Shown here piece after piece: positions 31,746-40,303 of a stretch of 54,636 nt of DNA. Source of the stretch: UBA1433 sp964581565. GTDB lineage: Bacteria > Bacillota > Clostridia > Eubacteriales > UBA1433. The notes under the pieces are model-generated. The model was not told where the DNA came from, ran no database searches, and was given only the letters and a program-made list of their open reading frames with translations. Every line of letters starts with the position of its first letter. The first letter of the stretch is position 1. Where the stretch lies: contig CAZOOZ010000013.1 in the NCBI GenBank assembly GCA_964581565.1, positions 1-54,636 of the forward strand, in the 5' to 3' direction. The position numbers were made by a program, and so were the translations under genes.

Positions 31746-33046
31746 TTATTATCAAAATAAATGTTTCTGCATTTTGTTTCTTTTGCAAAGAGTGAAAAGA
31801 TAAAGCCAACAATAGCAAGCGCAGCCAGGAATATCATTGCAGGTTTGTATATATCAATACCGGTCGCAGACTGGTTGAGCAGCGCCGCAAAAATGGCAGG
31901 GCCTACGGCTCCTCCTATAAAGGCGCCTACATTCACAACGCTCATGCCCATTCCCGCATATTTGGGGTTATTTACTTCCTTGGCGATAGGCCATGACATT
32001 CCAAGACAAGTCATGCTTGCGCTGACAATGACAAGCAATACCGCAAGAAGTCCCAAAGGCAGCTTCCCTCCGATTACTATTACAAGCAGCACAACATTTC
32101 CTATCAGACCAAGTATGATTAAAGGTTTTTTCCTGCTTCTGATTTTATCCGAAGTAAACCCTATGAGTAAAGCCGATATAGCCTGAGCTATCATCATATA
32201 TGTAATGTATTTTGATGCCGAAATATTATCAAGTCCGTAAACATCTTTTATATACGATACGCCCCAGGTGCCCGTGAAAGTTAGAAACACTGCCGAGTAG
32301 CAAAGTAAAAACATGAACGGTGCTATTATTCTTTTATTTGATAACACACCTTTTAAGCCTTCTTTAACGCTTACTTTCTCACCTTTTTGCATATCTTCTC
32401 TTCTGCCTTCGATTTCTGCAATTGAAGGCAGATCCATATCCTGCGGCTTATTTCTTACTAGCAAATAACAAAGCACGGCTATGACGAGCGATATGATTCC
32501 CATTCCGATAAATGTGGTCCGCCACGTAAAAGCTGCCACAAGGATTGCCATAGGTGTCTGAGCCACGACTCCGCCGGTATTGCCCAACAGCTGTGTAAGC
32601 CCGGACATGGTGCCGAATTCTTTTTCTTTGAACCATGTTGTCTGGATTTTAGACAGGCTGATAAATGTAACCGATACGCCAAGCCCAACCAGAAGCCTTC
32701 CGACAAACGCAACAGAGGCAACGGGCGCTATTCCAAACAATACTGATCCTATACCGGTCACAATGGAGCCTATGGTAACAGTGACTCTTGCACCGAGTGT
32801 ATCCGCCAATATACCCGTTGGTATCTGCATCGCCGCATAAGCATAAAAATACATTGCTCCAAGCGTCGCGAAGCCTACCGGAGACATCGCAAAAGCATCT
32901 ACAAGCTCTTGCTTGATAATTCCCACCGACATTCTGTGCACAAATACTATAAAATACGACAATATCAACATGGCGTACACAACCCATCGGTATGTAAGAA
33001 CTTTTTTTATTTTCTGTTCTTTTGTTAGATAATTCTCCTTTTCCAT
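31742..33046 (-). CDS. Major facilitator superfamily transporter
   Basis: 434 residues with about twelve membrane helices in two halves, joined by a charged loop near residue 215. The MFS signature between helices 2 and 3 reads GILADTLGARVT, and after helix 8 GFTSDKIRSRKKP. The N-terminal pattern (VVYAMLILSYFIVFVHRMS) resembles organic-anion members of the hexuronate/oxalate-formate group. Substrate cannot be told. ATG behind AAGGAGAAATT, 26 bases after traX, so it is probably the last gene of the rplU operon. Confidence 0.85.
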   Translation of the reverse strand: MEKENYLTKEQKIKKVLTYRWVVYAMLILSYFIVFVHRMSVGIIKQELVDAFAMSPVGFATLGAMYFYAYAAMQIPTGILADTLGARVTVTIGSIVTGIGSVLFGIAPVASVAFVGRLLVGLGVSVTFISLSKIQTTWFKEKEFGTMSGLTQLLGNTGGVVAQTPMAILVAAFTWRTTFIGMGIISLVIAVLCYLLVRNKPQDMDLPSIAEIEGRREDMQKGEKVSVKEGLKGVLSNKRIIAPFMFLLCYSAVFLTFTGTWGVSYIKDVYGLDNISASKYITYMMIAQAISALLIGFTSDKIRSRKKPLIILGLIGNVVLLVIVIGGKLPLGLLAVLLVIVSASMTCLGMSWPIAKEVNNPKYAGMGMSVVNVGAFIGGAVGPAIFAALLNQSATGIDIYKPAMIFLAALAIVGFIFSLFAKETKCRNIYFDNK

Positions 33047-33072
33047 AATTTCTCCTTATAACTTTTTAACTT

Positions 33073-33750
33073 TTAAAAAAATAAAATACTCAAAATGTAT
33101 AATACCATGATATGGCTCGGATAAAAATAGTAAAAAAAATATTTTGGCATTTTTATTCCTATGGGATGTTTCAAATAAATAATCGGCAGTGCCAAAATTG
33201 AAAACAGCTGCACATAAGAAGATGTCAAGACGCTAAAGACTACAGTAAGGATGATAAACGCAAGCCCTGCCTTTGTTTTTTCCTGCATAAAGATGTAAAA
33301 AGCCACTACAGTTAAAATACCATAGGTTGAATAATCTGTGCTTATATTGAACAAAATCTGTGTGCAAACCGGAAGCAATGCAAGAGCAAATGCCGTGTAA
33401 TGCCACCTTAGTTTTAAAAAATATAATACTGCAATTGCAAACAGAAACGTAAAAATTATATTTAAATTAAACGGCTCTTTAAAATAAAGCGCAAAAGGAA
33501 TTTGGGAAACAACCGCACAGACCAGCAGCCTTGTCACATATTTTTTCAGATTATGTGTATGGGTAAACCCGACTGCAATGTAATACGCAAAAATCGGGAA
33601 GGCAAGGCGCCCGATGATTCTTAAAGCAATATATGTATTGGAACTTGCAATTATCGAAAGCAATGCCGCATGATCAAGCAGCATTGTAAATGCTGCAATC
33701 AATTTTAAAAAATCAGTCTTTTTATTTACAACTGTATCATCAAGTTGCAT
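33073..33750 (-). CDS. TraX-family membrane protein
   Basis: 225 residues with about seven or eight membrane helices. The start FLKLIAAFTMLLDHAALL and RIIGRLAFPIFAYYIAVGF are the TraX signature. TraX of the F plasmid acetylates pilin; chromosomal homologues in Firmicutes belong to the acyltransferase-3-like fold and have no known role. Its start overlaps yqeK by 11 bases with a weak ribosome binding site, implying coupled translation. Confidence 0.85.
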   Translation of the reverse strand: MQLDDTVVNKKTDFLKLIAAFTMLLDHAALLSIIASSNTYIALRIIGRLAFPIFAYYIAVGFTHTHNLKKYVTRLLVCAVVSQIPFALYFKEPFNLNIIFTFLFAIAVLYFLKLRWHYTAFALALLPVCTQILFNISTDYSTYGILTVVAFYIFMQEKTKAGLAFIILTVVFSVLTSSYVQLFSILALPIIYLKHPIGIKMPKYFFYYFYPSHIMVLYILSILFF

Positions 33751-34312
33751 GATTGATTACCAGATAATTCCTTGCTTTTACGGTATTTTCATGCAAAACA
33801 AACCCTCTGTTGACAACTTTGATAATATTATAATCGAGCACTTTCAAAATCGCACTGTCTATATTTTCTTTCGCGAGTTCTCTCCATTCTCTGATTCTTT
33901 TATCATATGTTCTGCTCTCATCGCTGGCATCCGCAATAAAAATAATTTTTTCCAGCAGTGTCATGTCGGCTTTACCCGTTGTGTGATGCATAATAGCACT
34001 GATGATATCCTTATCGCATACGCCGAATACTTTATCTGCCATCACGGCTGATGCATACGCATGTAAAAGCGCGGGATTGTTCAACATGTAAATATCTACA
34101 TCCAGCCCGCCCTCTTTGATGTATTGCCGCATCTGAAGAATGCTCAATTCTTTTGCCGCATCATGCAGCAATCCTGCTTTGTAGGCTTTTTCTTCATCTG
34201 CGGCGTATATGCCCGCAAGCTCTTTTGCAAGCTTTGCGCAGCACATTGTATGTTTAAACCGTTGAACGCTTAAATTTTGTTTTAAATACTCTATAATAGA
34301 CTCATTGTCCAT
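33740..34312 (-). CDS. yqeK: HD-domain Ap4A hydrolase YqeK
   Basis: 190 residues. HD-domain metal ligands are in order: RFKHTMCCAKLA, AGLLHDAAKEL, LLHAYASA, MHHTTG and FIADASDESR. Family members split diadenosine tetraphosphate symmetrically to two ADP. Order nadD-yqeK is conserved in Firmicutes, here with eight bases between. The ribosomal silencing factor RsfS that often follows is missing; traX follows. Confidence 0.9.
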   Translation of the reverse strand: MDNESIIEYLKQNLSVQRFKHTMCCAKLAKELAGIYAADEEKAYKAGLLHDAAKELSILQMRQYIKEGGLDVDIYMLNNPALLHAYASAVMADKVFGVCDKDIISAIMHHTTGKADMTLLEKIIFIADASDESRTYDKRIREWRELAKENIDSAILKVLDYNIIKVVNRGFVLHENTVKARNYLVINHAT

Positions 34313-34320
34313 ACTTCTAT

Positions 34321-34926
34321 TTACTCCTTATAAAAGCCATTATTTTGAATATATTCATACACCTTGTCATGCATCATATATTTTACACTGCCGTTTTCTT
34401 TGATTCTGTTGCGTATGACCGTCGAAGAAATATCGATCAGAGGCGCTTGGAATGTAATGATATGCGCATCATACGACCGGTTGAGCTTCTCTATTTCACT
34501 ATACAGCTTTTCTTTATCGTAGCCTTTTCTATAAGCTGCGGTAAATAAGACACTTTTAAACAGCTCTTCGAATTCTTTCCACCGCTGCAAATGAAAGATA
34601 ATATCGGCTCCGCAAATAAAATAATACTGCACATCTGGATCTTTTCGCAAAAGCTCCCTGATCGTATCTATTGTATAGCTGTATCCCGTATTTTTGAGTT
34701 CAATATCACTTATTTCAAAGTGTTCATTGTCTTCTATGGCCAGAGCCGTCATCTCATAGCGGTCATATTTGCTGACCAGATTCTTTTTTTTCTTTAACGG
34801 ATTATCGGTGGTTGGAATAAACAGCACTTTATCTAAATGAAATGTGCATAGTGCTTCTTGGGCAAGTATCAAATGCCCTAAATGTATAGGGTTAAAGCTT
34901 CCGCCTAATATACCATATTTTTTCAT
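34321..34926 (-). CDS. nadD: Nicotinate-nucleotide adenylyltransferase
   Basis: 201 residues. The nucleotidyltransferase signature GILGGSFNPIHLGHLILAQ is at the start and ISSTVIRNRI near the end (the ISSTxxR motif), with FIPTTDNPLKKKK between. It joins nicotinate mononucleotide and ATP to deamido-NAD. The ATG overlaps the yhbY stop (ATGA). Together with pncB at the right end, the window supplies two steps of the NAD salvage route. Confidence 0.95.
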   Translation of the reverse strand: MKKYGILGGSFNPIHLGHLILAQEALCTFHLDKVLFIPTTDNPLKKKKNLVSKYDRYEMTALAIEDNEHFEISDIELKNTGYSYTIDTIRELLRKDPDVQYYFICGADIIFHLQRWKEFEELFKSVLFTAAYRKGYDKEKLYSEIEKLNRSYDAHIITFQAPLIDISSTVIRNRIKENGSVKYMMHDKVYEYIQNNGFYKE

Positions 34927-35213
34927 GGCAGGTTGATGCGCGCCTTTTCTTTATTTTCTTTATATAACACAAATTTTTTGCCGATTGTATATACAACCTG
35001 CGAATTGGTTTGCAGAGCCAGTTGCTCTGCGGCTTCTTTTATAGAAAGCAAACTGCTGTCAAGGACTTTGCCTTTTACAAGTTCATTTGCTTGAAGCTCG
35101 TTTGCAAGTTGCTTTATCACTCCTTGTGTAATGCCTTCTTTGCCTATATAAATGGTATCATGTAATTCACTTGCCAAAGATTTTAAATAACTTCTTTGTT
35201 TACTATCTAACAC
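34923..35213 (-). CDS. yhbY: Ribosome assembly RNA-binding protein YhbY
   Basis: 96 residues from the GTG at 35213, which has AGGAG seven bases upstream; the ATG at 35252 lies inside obgE and is rejected. CRS1/YhbY fold: LDSKQRSYLKSLA, TIYIGKEGITQGVIKQL, NELVKGKVL and VYTIGKKFVLYK with the conserved G-K-G-like loop. It binds the large ribosomal subunit precursor. The binding site overlaps the obgE stop and its own stop overlaps nadD. Confidence 0.92.
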   Translation of the reverse strand: MLDSKQRSYLKSLASELHDTIYIGKEGITQGVIKQLANELQANELVKGKVLDSSLLSIKEAAEQLALQTNSQVVYTIGKKFVLYKENKEKARINLP

Positions 35214-35223
35214 TGCTTTTCTC

Positions 35224-36519
35224 CTATTCAAAATATTCAAATTCCAAATCATTGATCACAACTGTATCACCGTTTTTGATGCCCATTCGTCTCAGTTCAT
35301 CTTCTACACCTTCTTTTACCATTACCTTTTGAAAATACGCCGCCGAATACGAATCGTCAAAATTGACCCTGCGCAGCATCGTGTCTGCCAGTTTTCCCGT
35401 AATATAAAATAATCCCTCGGATCTTTTTTCTATTTTGAACGGCTTTTGACTCTCTGCTTCATGCGTAATAATTTTTACATCTTTTATCTCTCTGCTATAA
35501 TCAAAGGGCTGCACATTCTCTTCAATTTCACTTAGTGTTTGGATGACTTTATCGAGCAAGGTATTGACACCCTCTCCGTTGGCAGCCGAGATTGCATAAA
35601 CATCATATCCCAGCGTTTTAAAATAATCTTTGAGGTCTTCAATCTTGCTTTTATCATTAATCAAATCAATTTTATTTAAAACGATGATTTGCTTTCTATC
35701 TAAAAGTTTTAAATTATATTTTGTCAACTCTTCATTGATAATGTCAAAATCATTTTTCGGTTTCCTGCCTTCACCGGCCGATGCATCTATTAAATGTAAT
35801 ATCAATCTGGTACGTTCTATATGTTTTAAAAATCTGTGTCCTAGCCCCGCACCTTCATGTGCACCTTCGATAATGCCGGGGATATCCGCAATCACAAATT
35901 CCTTTGCGCCCTTATACTCCACAACACCCAGATTTGGATTGATAGTTGTGAAATGATAGTTGGCAATTTTTGGGGATGCATTTGTTACGGATGCGAGAAA
36001 AGTGGATTTCCCTACATTGGGGAACCCCACAAGCCCTACATCGGCAAGTACTTTCAATTCCAGCGTCAGCTCTTTTTCTTCACCAAGCTGCCCGGGTTCC
36101 GCAAACCTCGGCGATTGCCTTGTCGAAGTTGCAAAATGCTGGTTTCCACGGCCTCCGCTACCGCCTTTAGCTATGATGACCCGCTGCCCGTCATAGGTTA
36201 GATCGGCATATACTTTATTTGTATTAGAATCTTTTATAATCGTGCCGACAGGAACTTTTATCATAAGATCTGCTCCGCTTTTCCCTGTCTTATTGTTTCC
36301 CTCTCCGCCTCCACCGTTTTCGGCTTTAAATTTTTTTTTGTATCGGAAAGCAAGCAGAGTGTTTTCACCATAGTCAGCCATAAATATAACGCTGCCGCCT
36401 TTTCCTCCGTCTCCGCCGGCAGGTCCGCCATTGGGCACATATTTTTCTCTGCGAAAAGCCATGCTGCCGTCTCCGCCTTTTCCCGCTTTCACGGATATTT
36501 TTACATAATCTACAAACAT
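35224..36519 (-). CDS. obgE: Obg-family GTPase
   Basis: 431 residues. Glycine-rich Obg fold (1-158: KAGKGGDGSMAFRREK, GGPAGGDGGKGGS), GTPase domain with GFPNVGKSTF (~165), DIPGIIEGA and NKIDL, and the C-terminal OCT domain (~350-431, VNFDDSYSAAYFQKV). It couples large-subunit assembly to the GTP/ppGpp state. ATG behind GAGGCAAGGAA. It is separated from rpmA by a terminator-like hairpin at 36604-36640, so it may have its own promoter or depend on read-through. Confidence 0.95.
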   Translation of the reverse strand: MFVDYVKISVKAGKGGDGSMAFRREKYVPNGGPAGGDGGKGGSVIFMADYGENTLLAFRYKKKFKAENGGGGEGNNKTGKSGADLMIKVPVGTIIKDSNTNKVYADLTYDGQRVIIAKGGSGGRGNQHFATSTRQSPRFAEPGQLGEEKELTLELKVLADVGLVGFPNVGKSTFLASVTNASPKIANYHFTTINPNLGVVEYKGAKEFVIADIPGIIEGAHEGAGLGHRFLKHIERTRLILHLIDASAGEGRKPKNDFDIINEELTKYNLKLLDRKQIIVLNKIDLINDKSKIEDLKDYFKTLGYDVYAISAANGEGVNTLLDKVIQTLSEIEENVQPFDYSREIKDVKIITHEAESQKPFKIEKRSEGLFYITGKLADTMLRRVNFDDSYSAAYFQKVMVKEGVEDELRRMGIKNGDTVVINDLEFEYFE

Positions 36520-36603
36520 TTCCTTGCCTCTTCCTACACATATTCATTCATCTAAAGTATTCCATAGAAATGAAATGTAACACGTTGTTTATTTCATGGT
36601 ATA

Positions 36604-36640
36604 GAAAAACGAAGCCCGACACCCAGAAGAGTGCCGGGCT
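36604..36640 (-). terminator. Hairpin terminator or attenuator between rpmA and obgE
   Basis: The arms agcccg-a-cac and gtg-c-cgggct (36613-36622 and 36631-36640) are GC-rich, and on the minus strand a GTTTTTC run follows. It would end or attenuate the rplU-rpmA transcript before obgE. Confidence 0.75.
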
Positions 36641-36677
36641 GTTTAGTTGCCCTTAATGTTTTTTATATAATCAAATG

Positions 36678-36935
36678 CTATGCTTGCGGATATACACTTA
36701 CTTGTTTGCGTGTTTTGTCTTTTCTTTCAAATTTAACAACACCGTCAATCAAAGCAAAAAGTGTATCATCGTTTCCTCTGCCTACATTCACACCAGGGTG
36801 TATTTTAGTTCCTCTTTGTCTTACTAAAATATTGCCGGATAATACAAATTGGCCGTCGGCACGTTTTACGCCTAATCGTTTGGATTCACTGTCTCTGCCG
36901 TTTCTTGAACTTCCGACACCTTTCTTATGCGCCAT
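36678..36935 (-). CDS. rpmA: Large-subunit ribosomal protein L27
   Basis: 85 residues starting MAHKKGVGSSRNGRDS, with GNILVRQRGTKIHPG and DGVVKFERKDK. The N-terminus reaches the peptidyl-transferase centre. Most Firmicute L27 proteins carry a short N-terminal extension removed by the protease Prp; here an in-frame TAA lies just upstream of the ATG and GGAGG precedes it, so there is no extension. The prp gene that normally sits between rplU and rpmA is also absent (45-base gap). Confidence 0.97.
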   Translation of the reverse strand: MAHKKGVGSSRNGRDSESKRLGVKRADGQFVLSGNILVRQRGTKIHPGVNVGRGNDDTLFALIDGVVKFERKDKTRKQVSVYPQA

Positions 36936-36980
36936 ATTTATTACCTCCTTTTGCTTAAGTTTACAATTCTGAATAATCAG

Positions 36981-37298
36981 CTATTTTACTTCGATTTTGC
37001 TGATTTCTAATTTTGTAAAGGGTTGTCTATGTCCTTGTTTTCTTCTGTAATCTTTTTTGCGTTTATACTTAAAAACAATAACTTTTTCGCTTTTTCCATC
37101 TTCAAGCGCTGTTGCAATAACACTTGCACCGTCAACATAAGGAGTTCCAACCGTGACATTTTCCCCATCTACGATCATGAGAACTTCTTTAATGTTGACT
37201 TCGCTTTGGCCTTCTGTTCGCGCTATTTTTTCAACATTGATGATATCGCCTTCGCTGACTCGATATTGTTTTCCGCCTGTTTTGATAACTGCATACAT
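36981..37298 (-). CDS. rplU: Large-subunit ribosomal protein L21
   Basis: 105 residues from the ATG at 37298 (MYAVIKTGGKQYRV), which has GAGGAGG nearby; the frame opens 51 bases earlier but those codons are leader sequence. KYKRKKDYRRKQGHRQPFT is the RNA-binding end. First gene of the rplU-rpmA pair, preceded by a consensus promoter and a leader that may be a ribosomal-protein binding structure. Confidence 0.97.
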   Translation of the reverse strand: MYAVIKTGGKQYRVSEGDIINVEKIARTEGQSEVNIKEVLMIVDGENVTVGTPYVDGASVIATALEDGKSEKVIVFKYKRKKDYRRKQGHRQPFTKLEISKIEVK

Positions 37299-37380
37299 AA
37301 TTTTTACCTCCTCTATCCAACCTCGCCAAATGCAGGTGTTTGACATCAAACTTTAAAACCTTATTTGTGCGGATACACGT
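37299..37380 (-). promoter_or_regulatory. Candidate L21 leader
   Basis: About 80 bases between the promoter and rplU contain, on the minus strand, TATCCGCAC, ATAAGGTTTT, AACACCTGCA and GGCGAGG before the ribosome binding site. This resembles the L21 leader of Firmicutes, thought to allow autoregulation. The match is from memory. Confidence 0.5.
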
Positions 37381-37386
37381 TTGATT

Positions 37387-37415
37387 ATTTTAATATATTT
37401 ATATAAAGATGTCAA
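37387..37415 (-). promoter_or_regulatory. Promoter of rplU-rpmA
   Basis: On the minus strand TTGACA (37410-37415), a 17-base spacer and TAAAAT (37387-37392). The -35 box overlaps the last codons of the amidase gene. Confidence 0.75.
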
Positions 37416-38314
37416 TTACTTTCTTCACTAAAATACGCATCTATGCCGTCTGCAATCGATTTTGCCATTTCTTTTTGATTGTTTTCATTTGTCAGTTCGG
37501 CCAATTCTTCGTCGTTTGTTATAAAGCCGCACTCGACCATAAGGCCGACACAGTGTGTTTGACGCAAAATTTGTAAATTCTGATTTATAATTACATTCTC
37601 TTTCTTTTCGGATAAAGGTGATATAAAGCTAAGTGCGCTCATAGACTCATAAATATCGTTCGCTGCATCGATACTCTGCTGCACAAGCTCATCGGCTGTA
37701 AGATCAATCAATTCGTAGTTTCCTTCATTGCCTTCTATTTTAAGACGTTTCTCTCTGCTGCCCGATTCATAATAAATATAACCGTCTTCTTGCTTGGTTA
37801 CTTTATAAGTATTATTTTTATATTTTATGTATTGTCCATCATAAGCATCCATTTTTTGACTGTTATAAATAATTGTAAATCCCTTAACGGAATCATCTTC
37901 ATTTGCATTATGATGTATGCTTACAAGCAGATCAGGCCATGCTTCATTTATTTCAAGCACTCTCTCATTGAGTGATTTTTCTTCTCTACTATTCAAAGCT
38001 CTTGTTTGAATGACAGTATAGCCCCTGCTTTCAAGTTCCTCTTCAAGCGCAGTAGATACCGCATCATTAAGCTGATATTCGCTGATACCCCCGGCCGCTA
38101 TTGCCCCTTTATCGGTTTGTGAATCATGCCCGGAATCTACCGCAATTAAAATACCGTTTGATTCTACGGCATCAGCTGATGCAGCTGTTGTCCCTGCACT
38201 GTCAATTAAGCCCGCAATTAATTTTACTACCACAACCAGCAAGAAAACAAAAAGAGCTATTATGATGTAAAACCTGGGTTTGAAGCTGTATTTCTTCTTG
38301 CGACGTTTTGCCAT
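37412..38314 (-). CDS. N-acetylmuramoyl-L-alanine amidase (Amidase_3), membrane-anchored
   Basis: 300 residues. A basic start (MAKRRKKKYSFK) and one membrane helix (~17-38) anchor or export it. The zinc amidase domain has GILIAVDSGHDS, Glu in GGISEYQLN, SIHHNAN and the catalytic Glu in LMVECGFITN. Between the second His and the final Glu is a long insertion (~160-205) rich in Tyr and Lys (YIKYKNNTYKV). It cuts the amide link of peptidoglycan stem peptides, in growth, division or sporulation. Start behind AAAGGAATTTAAC, one base after the coiled-coil gene. Confidence 0.87.
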   Translation of the reverse strand: MAKRRKKKYSFKPRFYIIIALFVFLLVVVVKLIAGLIDSAGTTAASADAVESNGILIAVDSGHDSQTDKGAIAAGGISEYQLNDAVSTALEEELESRGYTVIQTRALNSREEKSLNERVLEINEAWPDLLVSIHHNANEDDSVKGFTIIYNSQKMDAYDGQYIKYKNNTYKVTKQEDGYIYYESGSREKRLKIEGNEGNYELIDLTADELVQQSIDAANDIYESMSALSFISPLSEKKENVIINQNLQILRQTHCVGLMVECGFITNDEELAELTNENNQKEMAKSIADGIDAYFSEESN

Positions 38315-38315
38315 G

Positions 38316-39356
38316 TTAAATTCCTTTCGCGCTTATTCTGCCTTGTTCTATATCCACAATAGTCTTATGAATATTGAGTAAATCGTCTTGTTTGAGTTTT
38401 ACTTTGGAATCTTTGATATATGCGAAATTTTTCCAGTCACGCTGCTGTATATTTATACCTTTCCGTTCAGGTTTCGGCGTGATACTTTTGATATTTTTGG
38501 TCTCTCTTACGGGTAGCGATTCTTTTGCAATATCTGTATTATTTAAAGAAAGCGCATCGCCTTTCTCATCCATTTCATTCGTGTTTATGGCCTGTATGTT
38601 TTTTTCATTCGCAGCATCAAGCATCGGTATTTCTTGCGTACTATTATTTACGGCAATATTCCCACTTTTTTGATCTTCCGTCTGCACAGTCTGATCAGGC
38701 TTTAACTGATATATCTTTTGCTCTTCGGTGTGCGAGGGCATATAAACCATATCTTTAATTTTCTCTGACTTTTTATTTTTATCCGATGAGGCCGATTCTT
38801 TTTTTAGTTTTTGCAATTTATTTGATTTTTCGGAAATCATATTCACAGCAGGTCTGAACATGTCTTCAATTTCTATATCATTTTCTTGTTTTGTTATAAC
38901 ACTGCCATGTATTTTTTCATCAATGATTTTTTTAGGGATCATTCTCTGAACGTAGTCGATTTCTTCCAAAATTGCCTGTTTTTCTTCAAGTTCAATCAAA
39001 CGCGAACTGATTCGCCTCTCTTTTTCGTCTATATCCGCTAATTTTCTTTTTAAATGGGAAGAAATATTTTTAAGCTCGCCAATAAGAACATCGGCAGCTT
39101 CATCTTTTATCTTTTGTACCATGTCCTTATTTCTGTATTCATATTCATTTGCGGTGGCATAATAAGACGATTTTGCCTTCTCTGTTTGGGATGGATTTAC
39201 TTTGTTTTGCAGCTTATGTAAAATTTTTTGTTTCTCTTCAATTTCATGCTGCAGGTTCTTCAGAGCATTTTCATAAAGAAATGTTTCGTCAAAGTAATCG
39301 TTTTCCATATCCGTCGTCACAGATTTAGGCATCTTATTTGTTTTGTTTTCATTCAT
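38316..39356 (-). CDS. Coiled-coil protein of unknown function
   Basis: 346 residues, no signal peptide or membrane helix. Residues ~25-150 are a predicted long coiled coil (ALKNLQHEIEEKQKILHKL, RKLADIDEKERRISSRLIEL). Residues ~160-290 are low-complexity, charged and Ser/Asn/Gln-rich. The last ~45 residues (QRDWKNFAYIKDSKVKLKQ, LNIHKTIVDIEQGRI) look like a small conserved domain. I do not recognise it. Start ATG behind AGGGG; it precedes the amidase by one base, so a cell-wall or division role is an inference from the operon. The 39357-39492 gap upstream is AT-rich with a weak 7-bp inverted repeat; no clear promoter. Confidence 0.7.
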   Translation of the reverse strand: MNENKTNKMPKSVTTDMENDYFDETFLYENALKNLQHEIEEKQKILHKLQNKVNPSQTEKAKSSYYATANEYEYRNKDMVQKIKDEAADVLIGELKNISSHLKRKLADIDEKERRISSRLIELEEKQAILEEIDYVQRMIPKKIIDEKIHGSVITKQENDIEIEDMFRPAVNMISEKSNKLQKLKKESASSDKNKKSEKIKDMVYMPSHTEEQKIYQLKPDQTVQTEDQKSGNIAVNNSTQEIPMLDAANEKNIQAINTNEMDEKGDALSLNNTDIAKESLPVRETKNIKSITPKPERKGINIQQRDWKNFAYIKDSKVKLKQDDLLNIHKTIVDIEQGRISAKGI

Positions 39357-39492
39357 TGTAGACCCCTGATGCCAAAAAAAATTAAATGAATTTAAGTATA
39401 ATTTTTTTATTATTATACACTAACTAAATCCATTTGAAAATACGCATTTCATATTTTTATAAAATGTTTGTATCGCACGCTTTTAAAATCGA

Positions 39493-40293
39493 TCATTCGC
39501 TTGTTCGAATTGCCTTTGTCGGGCATTTCTTTGCGCATAATTCACAATTTATACATTTTTCATAATCTATTACCGGCAAATTATTGACCATCGTGATTGC
39601 CCCTTGCGGACACTCTTTTGCGCAAAGGCCGCATCCAATGCAGGAAGCAGAGCAAATTTCTTTCGCTTCTTTGCCTTTTTTTACCGATTTGCAGTATACA
39701 TGCACTTTAGAATTGACCGGAACCCTTTGAATAATATGTTTTGGGCAAGCTTTTTCGCATGCGCCGCAACCTGTGCATTTACTTTCATCAATAAACGCAT
39801 GTCCATGTTCTTTATCGATGGTGATCGCATTATTCACACATGCTTTTGCACACGTGCCGAAACCCATGCATCCATATTCACAAACTTTATTCCCTTGCAT
39901 AACAATCATTGCTTCACGGCAATCATCGATGCCTTGATATTCAAATTTACGCTTGGATTTTTCTCCGATGCCGCCGCACATCACAACGGCTTTCAGCCTG
40001 TTTACATTCCCGGCGTCTGTGCCTGTGATTTCACTCACTCGGGCTAACTTCTCGAGTGTCATTGAAGGGCATATATTGGCCTTCACTTCTCCTTGGCTGA
40101 TCGCTTTCGCTAACTCGTCACAGCCTGCGTATCCGCAGGCACCACAATTTGCACCCGGAAGCACTTCTCTTATCAATGCTATTTTCGGGTCTTCTTTTAC
40201 AGCGAATTTTTTAGCGGCCAGCGCTAAGATAATCCCGAAAAATAATCCCAAGCCACCCAGCCACAAAATTGCACTCAAAACATTTTCAAACAT
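39493..40293 (-). CDS. rnfB: Rnf complex iron-sulfur subunit B
   Basis: 266 residues. One N-terminal membrane helix, then the cluster ANCGACGYAGCDEL with a distant Cys (ICPS), and a C-terminal array of 4Fe-4S motifs: GCMGFGTCAKACVNN, CTGCGACEKACPKHI, CIGCGLCAKECPQGAI and CINCELCAKKCPTKAI. RnfB is the likely entry point for reduced ferredoxin in the Na+- or H+-pumping ferredoxin:NAD+ oxidoreductase. Last gene of rnfCDGEAB; ten bases after rnfA. Confidence 0.95.
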   Translation of the reverse strand: MFENVLSAILWLGGLGLFFGIILALAAKKFAVKEDPKIALIREVLPGANCGACGYAGCDELAKAISQGEVKANICPSMTLEKLARVSEITGTDAGNVNRLKAVVMCGGIGEKSKRKFEYQGIDDCREAMIVMQGNKVCEYGCMGFGTCAKACVNNAITIDKEHGHAFIDESKCTGCGACEKACPKHIIQRVPVNSKVHVYCKSVKKGKEAKEICSASCIGCGLCAKECPQGAITMVNNLPVIDYEKCINCELCAKKCPTKAIRTSE

Positions 40294-40303
40294 TGCATAC
40301 CTC

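Noticed and set aside
35214..35252. ATG start for yhbY at 35252
   Set aside because: It lies inside obgE; the GTG at 35213 has AGGAG at seven bases and gives the normal family length.
39398..39420. 7-bp inverted repeat upstream of the coiled-coil gene
   Set aside because: Very AT-rich, short and with no T-run or good promoter geometry; chance is likely.
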